Origin: Oscillospiraceae bacterium
Lineage (GTDB): Bacteria > Bacillota > Clostridia > Oscillospirales > Oscillospiraceae
DNA length: 64,000 nucleotides
Assembly: GCA_020025575.1 (NCBI GenBank)
Contig: JAHHRW010000001.1
Coordinates: forward strand, 1 to 64,000
Direction of reading: 5' to 3'
The notes below the pieces were generated by a model. The model was not told where the DNA came from. It worked only from the letters and a program-made list of their open reading frames with translations, and searched no databases. The position numbers and the translations under genes were made by a program. Shown in pieces: positions 27,298 to 35,518 of the stretch. The stretch's first letter is position 1; each line of letters opens with the position of its first letter.

Positions 27298-28044
27298 TTA
27301 GCAATCCTCCTTCATGTGAAATGCTCTGCGAAATTCCTCTGAATCCAGTACTTCCTGGGGATCACCCTGAATAAGCACCCTGTGATCCATGAGAACCACA
27401 GTATCAGCATATTTGGGGAGCATGGAGAAATCGTGAGTGGTCATCAAAATAGACAGGTCAAATTTCTTGCGAATCTCATCCAGCATATCCATCAAATTGG
27501 TCATGCCTTCAATATCCACACCGGATAATGGCTCGTCCAGAATTAGAATATTAGGGATGGGCTCCAGTGCCAGAGCCAGAAGTACACGCTGGAGCTCGCC
27601 GCCGGATAGGGTTCCGACTCGTTTATCGATCAAATCTACTCCATGGACACGCTCTAGGCATTCTAAAACCTGTGTCCGAAGTGACTTCGTTAAGCCCAAA
27701 AAGGCGGGGCGCTTGCTCAGACAGCAGGCAAACAGGTCTGCGACGGATAACGGATCGCCGGGATCGAAGGCAGGGGACTGGGGGACATAGCCAATTCGTG
27801 CCTTAACGCGCCGCTGACCAGGGACGGAGAAGATGATTACGCCATCATAATCCCGCTGACCCAGCAGAGCCTTCAAAAGCGTCGATTTTCCGGCTCCGTT
27901 GGGGCCAATCAGGGCGACCATCTGGCCACAGTGAACATGTAGGTTTATATCCTGCAGGACATTGTCTTCGCCAATTTTAACGGAGACATTTTGCACCTTC
28001 AGACAACAGGAATCCTTACATCCGCCAGTGTGAAAGTAACTCAT
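27298..28044 (-). CDS. znuC: Zinc ABC transporter ATP-binding protein
   Basis: A 248-residue ATPase: Walker A GPNGAGKST, Q-loop YVPQSPAFD, signature LSGGELQRVLLA, Walker B ILILDEPLSG and switch histidine in MTTHDFS. A CxxxSCC-like cluster near the N terminus is unusual. It overlaps the binding protein gene by one base. Confidence 0.93.
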   Translation of the reverse strand: MSYFHTGGCKDSCCLKVQNVSVKIGEDNVLQDINLHVHCGQMVALIGPNGAGKSTLLKALLGQRDYDGVIIFSVPGQRRVKARIGYVPQSPAFDPGDPLSVADLFACCLSKRPAFLGLTKSLRTQVLECLERVHGVDLIDKRVGTLSGGELQRVLLALALEPIPNILILDEPLSGVDIEGMTNLMDMLDEIRKKFDLSILMTTHDFSMLPKYADTVVLMDHRVLIQGDPQEVLDSEEFRRAFHMKEDC

Positions 28045-28925
28045 TACTGCAATGCCTCCTTTAAAGTGTCGATGTTGTGATACATAGATGTGAAATAGTC
28101 ATCTCCGGACATTGCCATATCTAAGGTGAATACAGGAACCTTTGTTTCAGCGGAAATGACGGACGCTGCAGATACTGAGCCGTTTGTTTCAGTAAATATA
28201 GCAGGAATGTGGTGCTGCTGAACCAGATTGATGAGGTGGGTTATCTCATCTGCGGATGCCTCGCTGCCGGATTCCTCCTCAATGGCTTCCAAAATTTCCA
28301 GATCAAAAGCCTCGGCCAGATAGGAAAAACCATCATGAAAGGTAATCAGGTCCCTGCAAGACAGATTCTGCAGCTGAGCCATTCCGTATTCGTTCAGCTC
28401 GTCAAGCTGTTGCACCAGATTCTCCAAATTCTCTTGGAAGGTAGATGCATACTGCGGATATTGCTGACTCAGACCGGAACAAATCGTGTTAGCCATGGTG
28501 ATTGCGTTCGTGGGGGAAAGCCAGATGTGTGCGTCCATATCGTGATGGTGCTCCGACTTTTCGTCCTCTTCGTGGTGGCTGTGCCCGCCTTCCATCAGGG
28601 TAACATCTTTTGATGCATCAATTGTGAATTTGGCGTTCTTCAAGGATTCTTCCATGAAGTCCTCCAAACCGGCACCGGAAATCACAACCACCTCAGCACC
28701 TTCGATTGCTCGCATCTGGTTAACAGTCAGCGAATAGTCGTGCAGACAGGAGACGCTTTCTGTAATGAGGCGGGAGACGGTGATGGGAGTGCCTTCACAA
28801 ATTGATAGAGTAAACTGGTACACCGGCAGCGTGGTTGCGGCAACCTGCGTCTGCGCAACAGGCACACATGCGGTGAAAATCACGCAGAGAACAAGGAAAA
28901 TAAACAGGGTTGCTTTCTTTTTCAT
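28044..28925 (-). CDS. znuA: Zinc-binding lipoprotein of ABC importer
   Basis: A 293-residue cluster A-I metal-binding protein. The signal has a lipobox FTAC. A His/Glu-rich loop (HSHHEEDEKSEHHHD, about residues 115-130) is typical of ZnuA, and metal-ligand histidines follow in DAHIWLSP and TFHDGFSYL. It captures extracellular zinc for ZnuBC. It is the first gene of the operon. Confidence 0.92.
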   Translation of the reverse strand: MKKKATLFIFLVLCVIFTACVPVAQTQVAATTLPVYQFTLSICEGTPITVSRLITESVSCLHDYSLTVNQMRAIEGAEVVVISGAGLEDFMEESLKNAKFTIDASKDVTLMEGGHSHHEEDEKSEHHHDMDAHIWLSPTNAITMANTICSGLSQQYPQYASTFQENLENLVQQLDELNEYGMAQLQNLSCRDLITFHDGFSYLAEAFDLEILEAIEEESGSEASADEITHLINLVQQHHIPAIFTETNGSVSAASVISAETKVPVFTLDMAMSGDDYFTSMYHNIDTLKEALQ

Positions 28926-28956
28926 GTAATACTTCCGTTCTGTATATGATTTTTAC

Positions 28957-28984
28957 ATTATATCATGTTATTCTGAAAAGACAA
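28957..28984 (-). promoter_or_regulatory. znuA promoter
   Basis: On the minus strand TTGTCT (28979-28984) and TATAAT (28957-28962) are 16 bases apart. A Zur-type operator would be expected here, but no clear one is seen. Confidence 0.6.
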
Positions 28985-29017
28985 GAAAAAAGAGGACTGC
29001 CCATAGACAGTCCTCTT
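28984..29017 (-). terminator. Terminator of the small gene at 29035
   Basis: On the minus strand AGAGGACTG/CAGTCCTCT (28991-28999 with 29008-29016) is followed by a T run. Its tail overlaps the znuA -35 box. Confidence 0.8.
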
Positions 29018-29034
29018 GGTAAGTACCGAATCAA

Positions 29035-29265
29035 TTAGTGGTTTTCCAGCCAAGCGTTGACCTTTACTTTGGCCAGACGAAGGATATCCTCAGTGGGGTA
29101 TGGAGATGCCTCACCGCCGAAGACATACAGGAAGTACAGACCGCCGGGTGTTTGGTACAGAGATTCTTCGTAACCGGCAGGATCACCAAAATTGCCGACG
29201 GTGGTCTTCTTAATCAAGGTAGCTGTTTCGGTGTCGTATTCTTTCTTGCAGATAATCTTCTTCAT
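29035..29265 (-). CDS. Small conserved-looking hypothetical protein
   Basis: A 76-residue soluble protein with a strong ribosome binding site (AAAGGAGG) eight bases before ATG 29265; the frame extends to 29370 without a signal. It starts with a basic KKIICKKEYDTET stretch and has a GGLYFLYVFGG core with a helical C terminus. No family recognised. It has its own terminator. Confidence 0.75.
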   Translation of the reverse strand: MKKIICKKEYDTETATLIKKTTVGNFGDPAGYEESLYQTPGGLYFLYVFGGEASPYPTEDILRLAKVKVNAWLENH

Positions 29266-29582
29266 AGAGCAAACCTCCTTTGCAACATATTTGTTGATTT
29301 CATTATACACATTTGAGCATAAAATGCAAGCAGATATTTCCAAATAACATGTGTTTGCAGAATATATCATAAAAAAACAGGATGGATAAACATATCTTAC
29401 GCTGCTTTTATCGTATACAATTCACAAATGAAACGCTTACCAAATTTATTCCTTTGTGATTGGGGGAGAAAACACTGCGAATTTGGAACTTTATAGGTAT
29501 TTCAGGAGATATGCGGAAAAATCGAAGGATGTTTCTTGTATCAAAGAAATGTTTGTGATATGATGTTTTGGAGGTGATGATA

Positions 29583-30227
29583 TTGAAGGATATTCCGATT
29601 TTTACAACCGACTATGGTGTGGCAAGCTTGATCCTGAAAGAAGTTCCCTACAAGCGCCAGGCGTATATCCGGGTGCAGGACATTCAGCAGAACCATCTGG
29701 AGGATCTGTTGGAGGAATGTATTGGATTCTGCCGCGCAGCAGGGGCAGAGCAGGTATTTGCTGCAGGACATGATGATCTTCAAAGCTATCCATTACATAC
29801 CGTGATCTACGAAATGTCTGTCTCTAATCTAAGCATGGGAATTCCCGAGGCGTGTCTCTGGCCAGTTACGGTGGAAACGGTAGGGCAGTGGAGAAGTATA
29901 TATAATGAGAAAATGGGACCCGTTGATAATTCAGCCACGCTGTCATCCATTGATGAAAAGAGAATTCTGGAATCAAAGGGGGCCTATTTTGTACATAAGG
30001 ATGGGGTCCTGTGGGGAATTGGCTGGATAGAGCACGGAGAGATTCTTGCGGTGGCAGCCTCACTTCCCGGAAAAGGCAGGGCGGTATTGGAAACTCTGAT
30101 GAGTGCTGCCGGCGGCGACCGTTTCGTTTTAGAAGTAGCATCTACCAATGAACGAGCAATTCGACTGTATGAGTCTATGGGTTTTATGAAAACATCAGAG
30201 CGAAGCCGATGGTATCGGGTCAATTGA
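29583..30227 (+). CDS. GNAT-family acetyltransferase
   Basis: A 214-residue protein with one C-terminal GNAT domain (PGKGRAVLETLM and STNERAIRLYESMGF). The N-terminal half is GNAT-like but without an obvious CoA motif. The start is probably TTG 29583, seven bases after GGAGGT. A promoter TTGTAT-17-TATGAT (29536-29564) lies just upstream, which would give a very short leader. Substrate unknown. Confidence 0.78.
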   Translation: MKDIPIFTTDYGVASLILKEVPYKRQAYIRVQDIQQNHLEDLLEECIGFCRAAGAEQVFAAGHDDLQSYPLHTVIYEMSVSNLSMGIPEACLWPVTVETVGQWRSIYNEKMGPVDNSATLSSIDEKRILESKGAYFVHKDGVLWGIGWIEHGEILAVAASLPGKGRAVLETLMSAAGGDRFVLEVASTNERAIRLYESMGFMKTSERSRWYRVN

Positions 30228-30260
30228 ATAGTTTTTGGCCTCATGAAAGAAATTTCACCT

Positions 30261-30335
30261 TGTCAAGGAAAAACACTTGACAACAGAGGATTGTTGTTGT
30301 ATGATATCTCAGGTGTCAAGGAAAATAACTTGACA
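30261..30335 (+). promoter_or_regulatory. ylxM-ffh promoter flanked by two 22-bp palindromes
   Basis: TTGACA (30277-30282) and TATGAT (30300-30305), 17 bases apart, form a strong promoter. The -35 box is the right arm of TGTCAAG-N8-CTTGACA (30261-30282). A second copy differing only in the centre lies at 30314-30335, just after the expected start site and abutting the ribosome binding site. Two near-identical palindromes 53 bases apart (five turns) look like a repressor pair. Confidence 0.7.
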
Positions 30336-30349
30336 AGGAGGATAAATCC

Positions 30350-30694
30350 ATGGACGCTTTACAGATGATTTTGCTCTTTGATTATTATGGTGATCTGCTC
30401 ACCGAGCGTCAACGGATGTGCTTTGATCTTCGGTTTAATCAGGATCTGTCCTTGGGTGAGATTGCTCAGGAGCTTGGCGTCAGCAGACAAGGTGTGCATG
30501 ATAATATTGCACGGGCTGAGTCACTCCTTCAAAATATGGAAGAGAAGACCGGCTGTGTCCGCCGGGATTTGGCGCACCGCAAGGCGGCGCAGGAAATTCT
30601 GGAACACGCCCAAAAGCTTTCTTCCCACGAAGACCCGCAGGTGCGGGAAACTGCAGCGCTGATTATGGCTGCGGTGAATTCCATTGAGGAGTAA
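30350..30694 (+). CDS. ylxM: YlxM-type helix-turn-helix protein
   Basis: A 114-residue protein with a sigma-region-4-like helix-turn-helix: QDLSLGEIAQELGVSRQGV (about residues 28-50). It is the standard neighbour of ffh and is thought to modulate signal recognition particle function in streptococci. AAGGAGG precedes the ATG. The palindromes at its promoter raise self-regulation as a possibility. Confidence 0.92.
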   Translation: MDALQMILLFDYYGDLLTERQRMCFDLRFNQDLSLGEIAQELGVSRQGVHDNIARAESLLQNMEEKTGCVRRDLAHRKAAQEILEHAQKLSSHEDPQVRETAALIMAAVNSIEE

Positions 30695-30697
30695 ATT

Positions 30698-32038
30698 ATG
30701 GCATTTGAGGGCTTAACTGAAAAGATTAGTGCCACATTCAAAAAACTGCGTGGCAAAGGCCGTTTGAAGGAATCCGATGTCAAAGAGGCTATGCGTGAAA
30801 TCCGCATGGCACTGCTTGAGGCGGATGTCAGCTATAAGGTTTGTAAGGATTTTACAAAATCCGTTACAGAACGGTGTATTGGAGCTGATGTGCTGGAGTC
30901 CCTGACCCCGGCGCAGATGATTGTCAAAATCGTCAACGAAGAGCTTACGAAGTTAATGGGCTCTGATACAAAATATATCACCATCAATCCAAACGGCCCC
31001 ACAGTTGTGATGCTGGTTGGTTTGCAGGGCGCTGGTAAAACCACCAACGGTTCAAAGCTTGCCGGCTTGATGAAACGCCAGGGTAAAAACCCGTTGTTGG
31101 TTGCCTGCGATATCTACCGGCCTGCTGCAATTGCCCAGCTGAAGGTCTGTGGCGAGAAACTTGGAATTCCTGTTTTTGAAATGGGACAGGAGAATCCTGT
31201 GACCATTGCCAAAGAGGCAGTGCTCTATGCTCGTCAGCGTGGACACGATATGGTCTTCCTTGATACGGCAGGTCGTCTTCATGTGGACGAGCAGCTGATG
31301 GAGGAACTCAAAAATATTAAAACAACGGTAAAGCCAGATGAGATCATGCTGGTTGTGGATGCAATGACCGGCCAGGATGCTGTGAATGCAGCTCAGAGCT
31401 TTAATGAGTGGCTGGATATTGACTCGGTGATGCTGTCCAAACTGGATGGTGACGCCCGAGGCGGTGCCGCACTTTCTGTCAGAGCAATTACCGGTAAACC
31501 CATTAAGTTCTGTGGCATGGGTGAAAAGCTTGAGGATATCGAGCCGTTCCACCCAGATCGGATGGCATCTCGAATCCTTGGTATGGGCGATGTGCTTAGT
31601 CTGATCGAAAAGGCGGAACAGGCATACGATGCAAAGAAAGCCGCTGAGATGGAGGAAAAACTCCGCTCTAATCGGTTTACTTTGCAAGACTACTACGATC
31701 AACTGGTACAGTTGAAAAGCATGGGATCTATGGAAGAAATCCTGGCTCAGATGCCCGGTGGTGCAAACCTCAAGGGCGTTAAGGTGGACGAAAAGGCTAT
31801 GGCTCATACAGAGGCCATTATCCTTTCCATGACCCCTAAGGAGAGAGAAACTCCTAACATCATTAACGCCAATCGGAAAAAGCGTATTGCTGCCGGTGCT
31901 GGTGTTAAGGTGGAAGAAGTAAACCGACTGCTCAAATCCTTTGATCAGATGCGTGCATTGATCAAACAGTTCTCCGGTCCCGGCGCTGCGAAGAAAATGA
32001 AGCGTATGCGTGGACTTGGCAGATTCGGTGGTTTCTAA
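30698..32038 (+). CDS. ffh: Signal recognition particle GTPase
   Basis: The 446-residue Ffh binds 4.5S/SRP RNA and signal peptides and delivers ribosomes to FtsY. N domain (1-90), G domain with GLQGAGKTTNGSK, DTAGRLHVDE and SKLDGDARGG, and a C-terminal M domain rich in methionine and ending KKMKRMRGLGRFGG. It follows ylxM by three bases. Confidence 0.98.
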   Translation: MAFEGLTEKISATFKKLRGKGRLKESDVKEAMREIRMALLEADVSYKVCKDFTKSVTERCIGADVLESLTPAQMIVKIVNEELTKLMGSDTKYITINPNGPTVVMLVGLQGAGKTTNGSKLAGLMKRQGKNPLLVACDIYRPAAIAQLKVCGEKLGIPVFEMGQENPVTIAKEAVLYARQRGHDMVFLDTAGRLHVDEQLMEELKNIKTTVKPDEIMLVVDAMTGQDAVNAAQSFNEWLDIDSVMLSKLDGDARGGAALSVRAITGKPIKFCGMGEKLEDIEPFHPDRMASRILGMGDVLSLIEKAEQAYDAKKAAEMEEKLRSNRFTLQDYYDQLVQLKSMGSMEEILAQMPGGANLKGVKVDEKAMAHTEAIILSMTPKERETPNIINANRKKRIAAGAGVKVEEVNRLLKSFDQMRALIKQFSGPGAAKKMKRMRGLGRFGGF

Positions 32039-32104
32039 TTTATTGGTTCGCTGAAAGCAAATTGCTTTGCGATATATAGAAATGATTTTTGGAGGTGAAT
32101 ACTC

Positions 32105-32344
32105 ATGGTTAAGATCAGACTGAGAAGAATGGGTGCAAAGAAGGCTCCTTTCTATCGTATTGTTGTTGCTGATTCCCGCTCCCCCCGTGACGGTCGTTGC
32201 ATCGAAGAGATCGGCGTTTACAATCCTCTGACCAATCCCGCTGTCATCAACGTTGACGTGGAGAAGGCACAGAACTGGATCAAGAACGGCGCTCAGCCCA
32301 CTGACACTGTCCGTGGTCTGCTGAAGAAGGCTGGCGTTCTGTAA
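32105..32344 (+). CDS. rpsP: 30S ribosomal protein S16
   Basis: A 79-residue S16 with the N-terminal signature VKIRLRRMGAKKAPFYRIV and DSRSPRDGR. TTTGGAGGTG lies upstream. It sits in the conserved ffh-rpsP-khpA-rimM-trmD order, with strong codon bias. Confidence 0.98.
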   Translation: MVKIRLRRMGAKKAPFYRIVVADSRSPRDGRCIEEIGVYNPLTNPAVINVDVEKAQNWIKNGAQPTDTVRGLLKKAGVL

Positions 32345-32367
32345 GGATACCGCAAAGGAGAAGCGCA

Positions 32368-32598
32368 ATGAAAGAACTCTTGCTTTACATGGCAAAGAAT
32401 CTGGTTGATAATCCCGACGCGGTTTCTGTCAATGAAATTTCCAATGAGGACGGCACGGTGCTGGAGCTCCGTGTTGCGCCGGAGGATATGGGCAAGGTTA
32501 TTGGCCGTCAGGGTCGCATTGCCAAGGAAATCCGTACCATCGTCAAAACCGTTGCTCAGCGTGACGGCGTGAAGGTCGCGGTCGAAATTGTCGATTAA
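32368..32598 (+). CDS. khpA: KH-domain RNA-binding protein KhpA
   Basis: A 76-residue single KH domain with the GxxG loop in VIGRQGRIAKEI. KhpA pairs with KhpB (Jag) and binds many transcripts in Firmicutes. AAAGGAG precedes the ATG; 23 bases after rpsP. Confidence 0.95.
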   Translation: MKELLLYMAKNLVDNPDAVSVNEISNEDGTVLELRVAPEDMGKVIGRQGRIAKEIRTIVKTVAQRDGVKVAVEIVD

Positions 32599-32664
32599 CG
32601 GGTATGCGTGGCGTTGTGCGTCACGCATTTCTCGTTTTATACCCTTTATATAAGGAGAATGTGA

Positions 32665-33156
32665 ATGAAACTCCAATTTGTTGATGCAGGCGAAATCGTC
32701 ACAACCCATGGCGTTCGGGGAGAAATGAAACTGCTGCCTTGGACGGACGGTCCTGATTTTCTTCTGGATTTTAAGCGAGTTCGCATTGATGGCAAAGACT
32801 ATGCCATTCAGGATTGCAGAATCCAGAAGACTTGTAACCTCATTAAATTACAGGGGATTGACACCATGGAAGCAGCTCAGGCCATGAGGGGCAAAACGGT
32901 GCAGGTCTATCGGGATGAGGTGCAGGAAGGCCTAATCTTTGCGGATGAACTAAAGAAAATGGAAGTTTACTGTGAAGATAAAATGATTGGCTTGATTACG
33001 GACGTTTTGGATTACCCTGGAAATAGTGTATATGTTGTAGAGGGCGAACGGGAATACATGATTCCCGCAGTAAAAGCCTTTATTTTAAATACAGACATGG
33101 AAAAAAACCGTATGGATGTAAAACTTCTTGAGGGGATGGCAACCGATGAGGGTTGA
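32665..33156 (+). CDS. rimM: 16S rRNA processing protein RimM
   Basis: A 163-residue RimM: N-terminal beta barrel beginning GEIVTTHGVRGEMKL and C-terminal PRC-type barrel with EYMIPAVKAFI. It helps assemble the 30S head around S19. It overlaps trmD by 11 bases. Confidence 0.95.
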   Translation: MKLQFVDAGEIVTTHGVRGEMKLLPWTDGPDFLLDFKRVRIDGKDYAIQDCRIQKTCNLIKLQGIDTMEAAQAMRGKTVQVYRDEVQEGLIFADELKKMEVYCEDKMIGLITDVLDYPGNSVYVVEGEREYMIPAVKAFILNTDMEKNRMDVKLLEGMATDEG

Positions 33157-33925
33157 TATTATGACACTGTTTCCGGACTCCTTGGGAGATGTGCTGTCCG
33201 AAAGCATTTTGGGCAGAGCACAGGAACGGGGAATCATCCGGATTGAAGCCCATCAAATCCGTGACTATACGGCAAACAAACAGAACCAGGTGGATGACTA
33301 TCCTTATGGTGGAGGCCGTGGTGCAGTTATGACTGCAGATCCGTTGTATCGCTGCTGGGAGAACGTCTGTGATGAGGCAGCTGGCCCTGTGCACACGATT
33401 TATCTGTCACCTTGTGGCCATACCTTTAAGCAGGAGGATGCAATCCGTCTGAGTAAGATGGACAATGTCATTTTGGTCTGCGGCCATTATGAGGGGATTG
33501 ATCAGCGCTTTATAGACGAGTGTGTAGATGAGGAGATATCCATTGGAGATTTCGTCCTGACCGGCGGTGAGATTGCGGCTATGGCGGTGACCGATGCCAT
33601 TTGCAGAATGGTACCCGGTGTTTTGGCAGACCCAGAGTGCTTTGAGGATGAGAGCCACTATAACGGACTTCTGGAATATCCTCAGTATAGCCGCCCAGCA
33701 GTCTGGCATGGCAGAGAGGTTCCTGAGATTCTGCTATCTGGCAATCATGCGAAAATCGCCCAGTGGAGAAGGAAACAATCCCTTCGGAGAACAAAGGCAA
33801 GAAGACCAGATATGTATGAAAAACTGGATTTGAGCAGCAAACAAGATAGGAAACTTCTGCAAGAGATGGAGGTTGAGGATCATGAACAGTCTGGAACAAC
33901 TCAAACAATGGGTACAGGAAAGTAA
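33146..33925 (+). CDS. trmD: tRNA (guanine-37-N1)-methyltransferase
   Basis: The 259-residue SPOUT enzyme methylates G37 with S-adenosylmethionine. The trefoil knot is seen as YLSPCGHTF, LVCGHYEGIDQR and SIGDFVLTGGE. ATG 33146 lies inside rimM; an earlier frame start lacks a ribosome binding site. The tail after about residue 230 overlaps the start of the sirtuin-like gene. Confidence 0.96.
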   Translation: MRVDIMTLFPDSLGDVLSESILGRAQERGIIRIEAHQIRDYTANKQNQVDDYPYGGGRGAVMTADPLYRCWENVCDEAAGPVHTIYLSPCGHTFKQEDAIRLSKMDNVILVCGHYEGIDQRFIDECVDEEISIGDFVLTGGEIAAMAVTDAICRMVPGVLADPECFEDESHYNGLLEYPQYSRPAVWHGREVPEILLSGNHAKIAQWRRKQSLRRTKARRPDMYEKLDLSSKQDRKLLQEMEVEDHEQSGTTQTMGTGK

Positions 33926-33974
33926 TAAAATTGTTTTCTTCGGTGGAGCAGGTGTATCCACAGAGATGTGTTAG
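33882..33974 (+). pseudogene. 5' fragment of a sirtuin-type deacetylase gene, split by the prophage
   Basis: ATG 33882 follows GGAGG and reads 30 codons. Residues 1-28 match the start of bacterial SIR2 deacetylases: a helix, then IVFFGGAGVSTE, the NAD-binding motif that normally continues SGIPDFRS. After Glu28 the sequence turns to prophage DNA and stops within two codons. The rest of the gene should lie at the other prophage end, outside the window. The gene overlaps the end of trmD. Confidence 0.82.
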
Positions 33975-33996
33975 TTAGTCCACCGCATAGGCAGAA

Positions 33997-35385
33997 TTAA
34001 AACCGAGGGACGATGTCTACAACAGAGGTCCCGTTCGGGTCGATTCTTATCTCTTTGATGATAGATCGCCACAGGCGACGCTGATCTTCTTTTGACAGCT
34101 GCTGATAGTTGCCGAGAAAATCAGTCTGCAGGAATGCTTTGAGGGAATCCAGATCAATAGGCGCATTATCAGTAGATGCCTGTTTTGCGCGCTCTATTTC
34201 CAGCTTGATTCTATTTGTCTCATGGGCATATTCGTTATCCGAGATATTCCCGGCTATAAAAATTACATTAAGACGGCGTAGCTGTTCGTTCAGGGATACA
34301 AGGTCCTGGATGTTCTGGTTGCGCTGCTTTTTTTGCTCGCTGACTTCAACATTAAGTGCGTAGTTTTCAAGTTTACTACGGATGTTCTCCAGAAGGAATT
34401 TTTCAATCTTTTTTTCTGACAATTGGTGTCGGAAAGTACAGATTCTAAGCCGCGAATTGTTGCATCGATACCCATTGTATTCCTTCATTCGGTCGTTTGG
34501 GTAGGTCTTAAATGTTGCTTTGAGGGTATTACCGCAGCATGGACACCGGATCAGGCTGGTAAAGAGGTACACACGCTCCGGGCGCTGAGTTTTTTTTACT
34601 ACAATATTTCCGTTTATTAGTCTGTCCCATGCTTCATGGCTTACATAAGCAGGGCAGTAATCCTCTACACCATGCCATGTTCCAGTGTACAGTTCACATC
34701 GAGCCGTGACCATCCAAGATCGATAATGGCGTGTGATCCCGTATTTCTCACAGCAGTACATGCCGGCTTTCCGAATACTATCGTATTTGGTGGCATAGTC
34801 CCAGAAGTCGGAAACGATGGCCTCGGTCTCTGGATTCTTCACGCAGCGCTTAACCCCATCAATGATCTGCGGCATATATCCGTAGGGCCATTGTACTGGG
34901 CCACCTGGGAAACACCATTCTTTTCGACGGCGTTTGGCATCGAAGACAAACTTGATGCGCTCACTGGTACGGTCTGATTCATTTTCGGCTACACTGAGCA
35001 TGATATTGACTTTCAGACGACCATCGGCCGTAGCAGTATTGTAGTCCTCCATAATGGCCTGCCAGGTGACATTATGTGCCTCAAGAATTGACTGAACCTT
35101 GTGATACTCCCGGACATTACGAAACCACCGGTCCAACTTGATAAAGAGAATCCGGTCGATTTTTCCAGCTTCTACATCTTGGAGCAGCTTTTGCATCACG
35201 GGGCGATTCATGGCAGACTTGCGGGCACTGTGTCCCTCATCACGATAGATATTAACGATCTTGTATCCGTGATCAAAGGCGTACTGCTGCAGTGTTTCCA
35301 CCTGGGCCTCCAGACTGTAGCCGTGCATAGCCTGTTCTTCTGTGGACACGCGAGGATATAGTGCAACGCGCAAAACATTATTCAT
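33997..35385 (-). CDS. Large serine recombinase (phage integrase)
   Basis: A 462-residue integrase. The resolvase domain (about 1-150) holds nucleophile S14 in YPRVSTEEQ and the arginine-rich LFIKLDRWFRN. The recombinase domain and a zinc-ribbon (IRCPCCGNT and paired cysteines near 300-330) follow, then a coiled coil (about 350-410). It cuts and joins attP and attB with a two-base core. AGGAGGAATCATACC precedes the ATG. Position next to the split sirtuin gene shows it drove this insertion. Confidence 0.95.
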   Translation of the reverse strand: MNNVLRVALYPRVSTEEQAMHGYSLEAQVETLQQYAFDHGYKIVNIYRDEGHSARKSAMNRPVMQKLLQDVEAGKIDRILFIKLDRWFRNVREYHKVQSILEAHNVTWQAIMEDYNTATADGRLKVNIMLSVAENESDRTSERIKFVFDAKRRRKEWCFPGGPVQWPYGYMPQIIDGVKRCVKNPETEAIVSDFWDYATKYDSIRKAGMYCCEKYGITRHYRSWMVTARCELYTGTWHGVEDYCPAYVSHEAWDRLINGNIVVKKTQRPERVYLFTSLIRCPCCGNTLKATFKTYPNDRMKEYNGYRCNNSRLRICTFRHQLSEKKIEKFLLENIRSKLENYALNVEVSEQKKQRNQNIQDLVSLNEQLRRLNVIFIAGNISDNEYAHETNRIKLEIERAKQASTDNAPIDLDSLKAFLQTDFLGNYQQLSKEDQRRLWRSIIKEIRIDPNGTSVVDIVPRF

Positions 35386-35399
35386 GGTATGATTCCTCC

Positions 35400-35513
35400 T
35401 TGAAATTTTCAGGGGAATGTGATACCCTAAAAGGGTAGACGATCCCCTTGGTGAGACGAGTGGATTTTTTACTTTGCCCCTCCGGAGTTGCCGCTCTGGA
35501 GGGGCATTTTTTT
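35400..35513 (+). ncRNA. Candidate small RNA between recombinase and SLH-Ltp genes
   Basis: Both flanking genes are on the minus strand, yet the plus strand shows RNA-gene signs. An extended -10 TGGTATGAT ends at 35393; nested stems AGGGGA/TCCCCT (35411-35448) and TACCCT/AGGGTA (35423-35437) follow; then an unpaired GGTGAGACGAG; then a 13-bp GC-rich hairpin (35475-35506) with seven T residues. No frame of use is present. No -35 match is clear. Confidence 0.5.
35475..35513 (+). terminator. Plus-strand terminator between two minus-strand genes
   Basis: TGCCCCTCCGGAG (35475-35487) pairs with 35494-35506 with one G-T pair, followed by seven T residues on the plus strand. On the minus strand no T run follows, so it belongs to a plus-strand transcript. 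Confidence 0.75.
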
Positions 35514-35518
35514 ATGAA

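Noticed and set aside
31052..32395. Long minus-strand open frame across ffh and rpsP
   Set aside because: It is antisense to genes with clear motifs, has no ribosome binding site and no recognisable domain.
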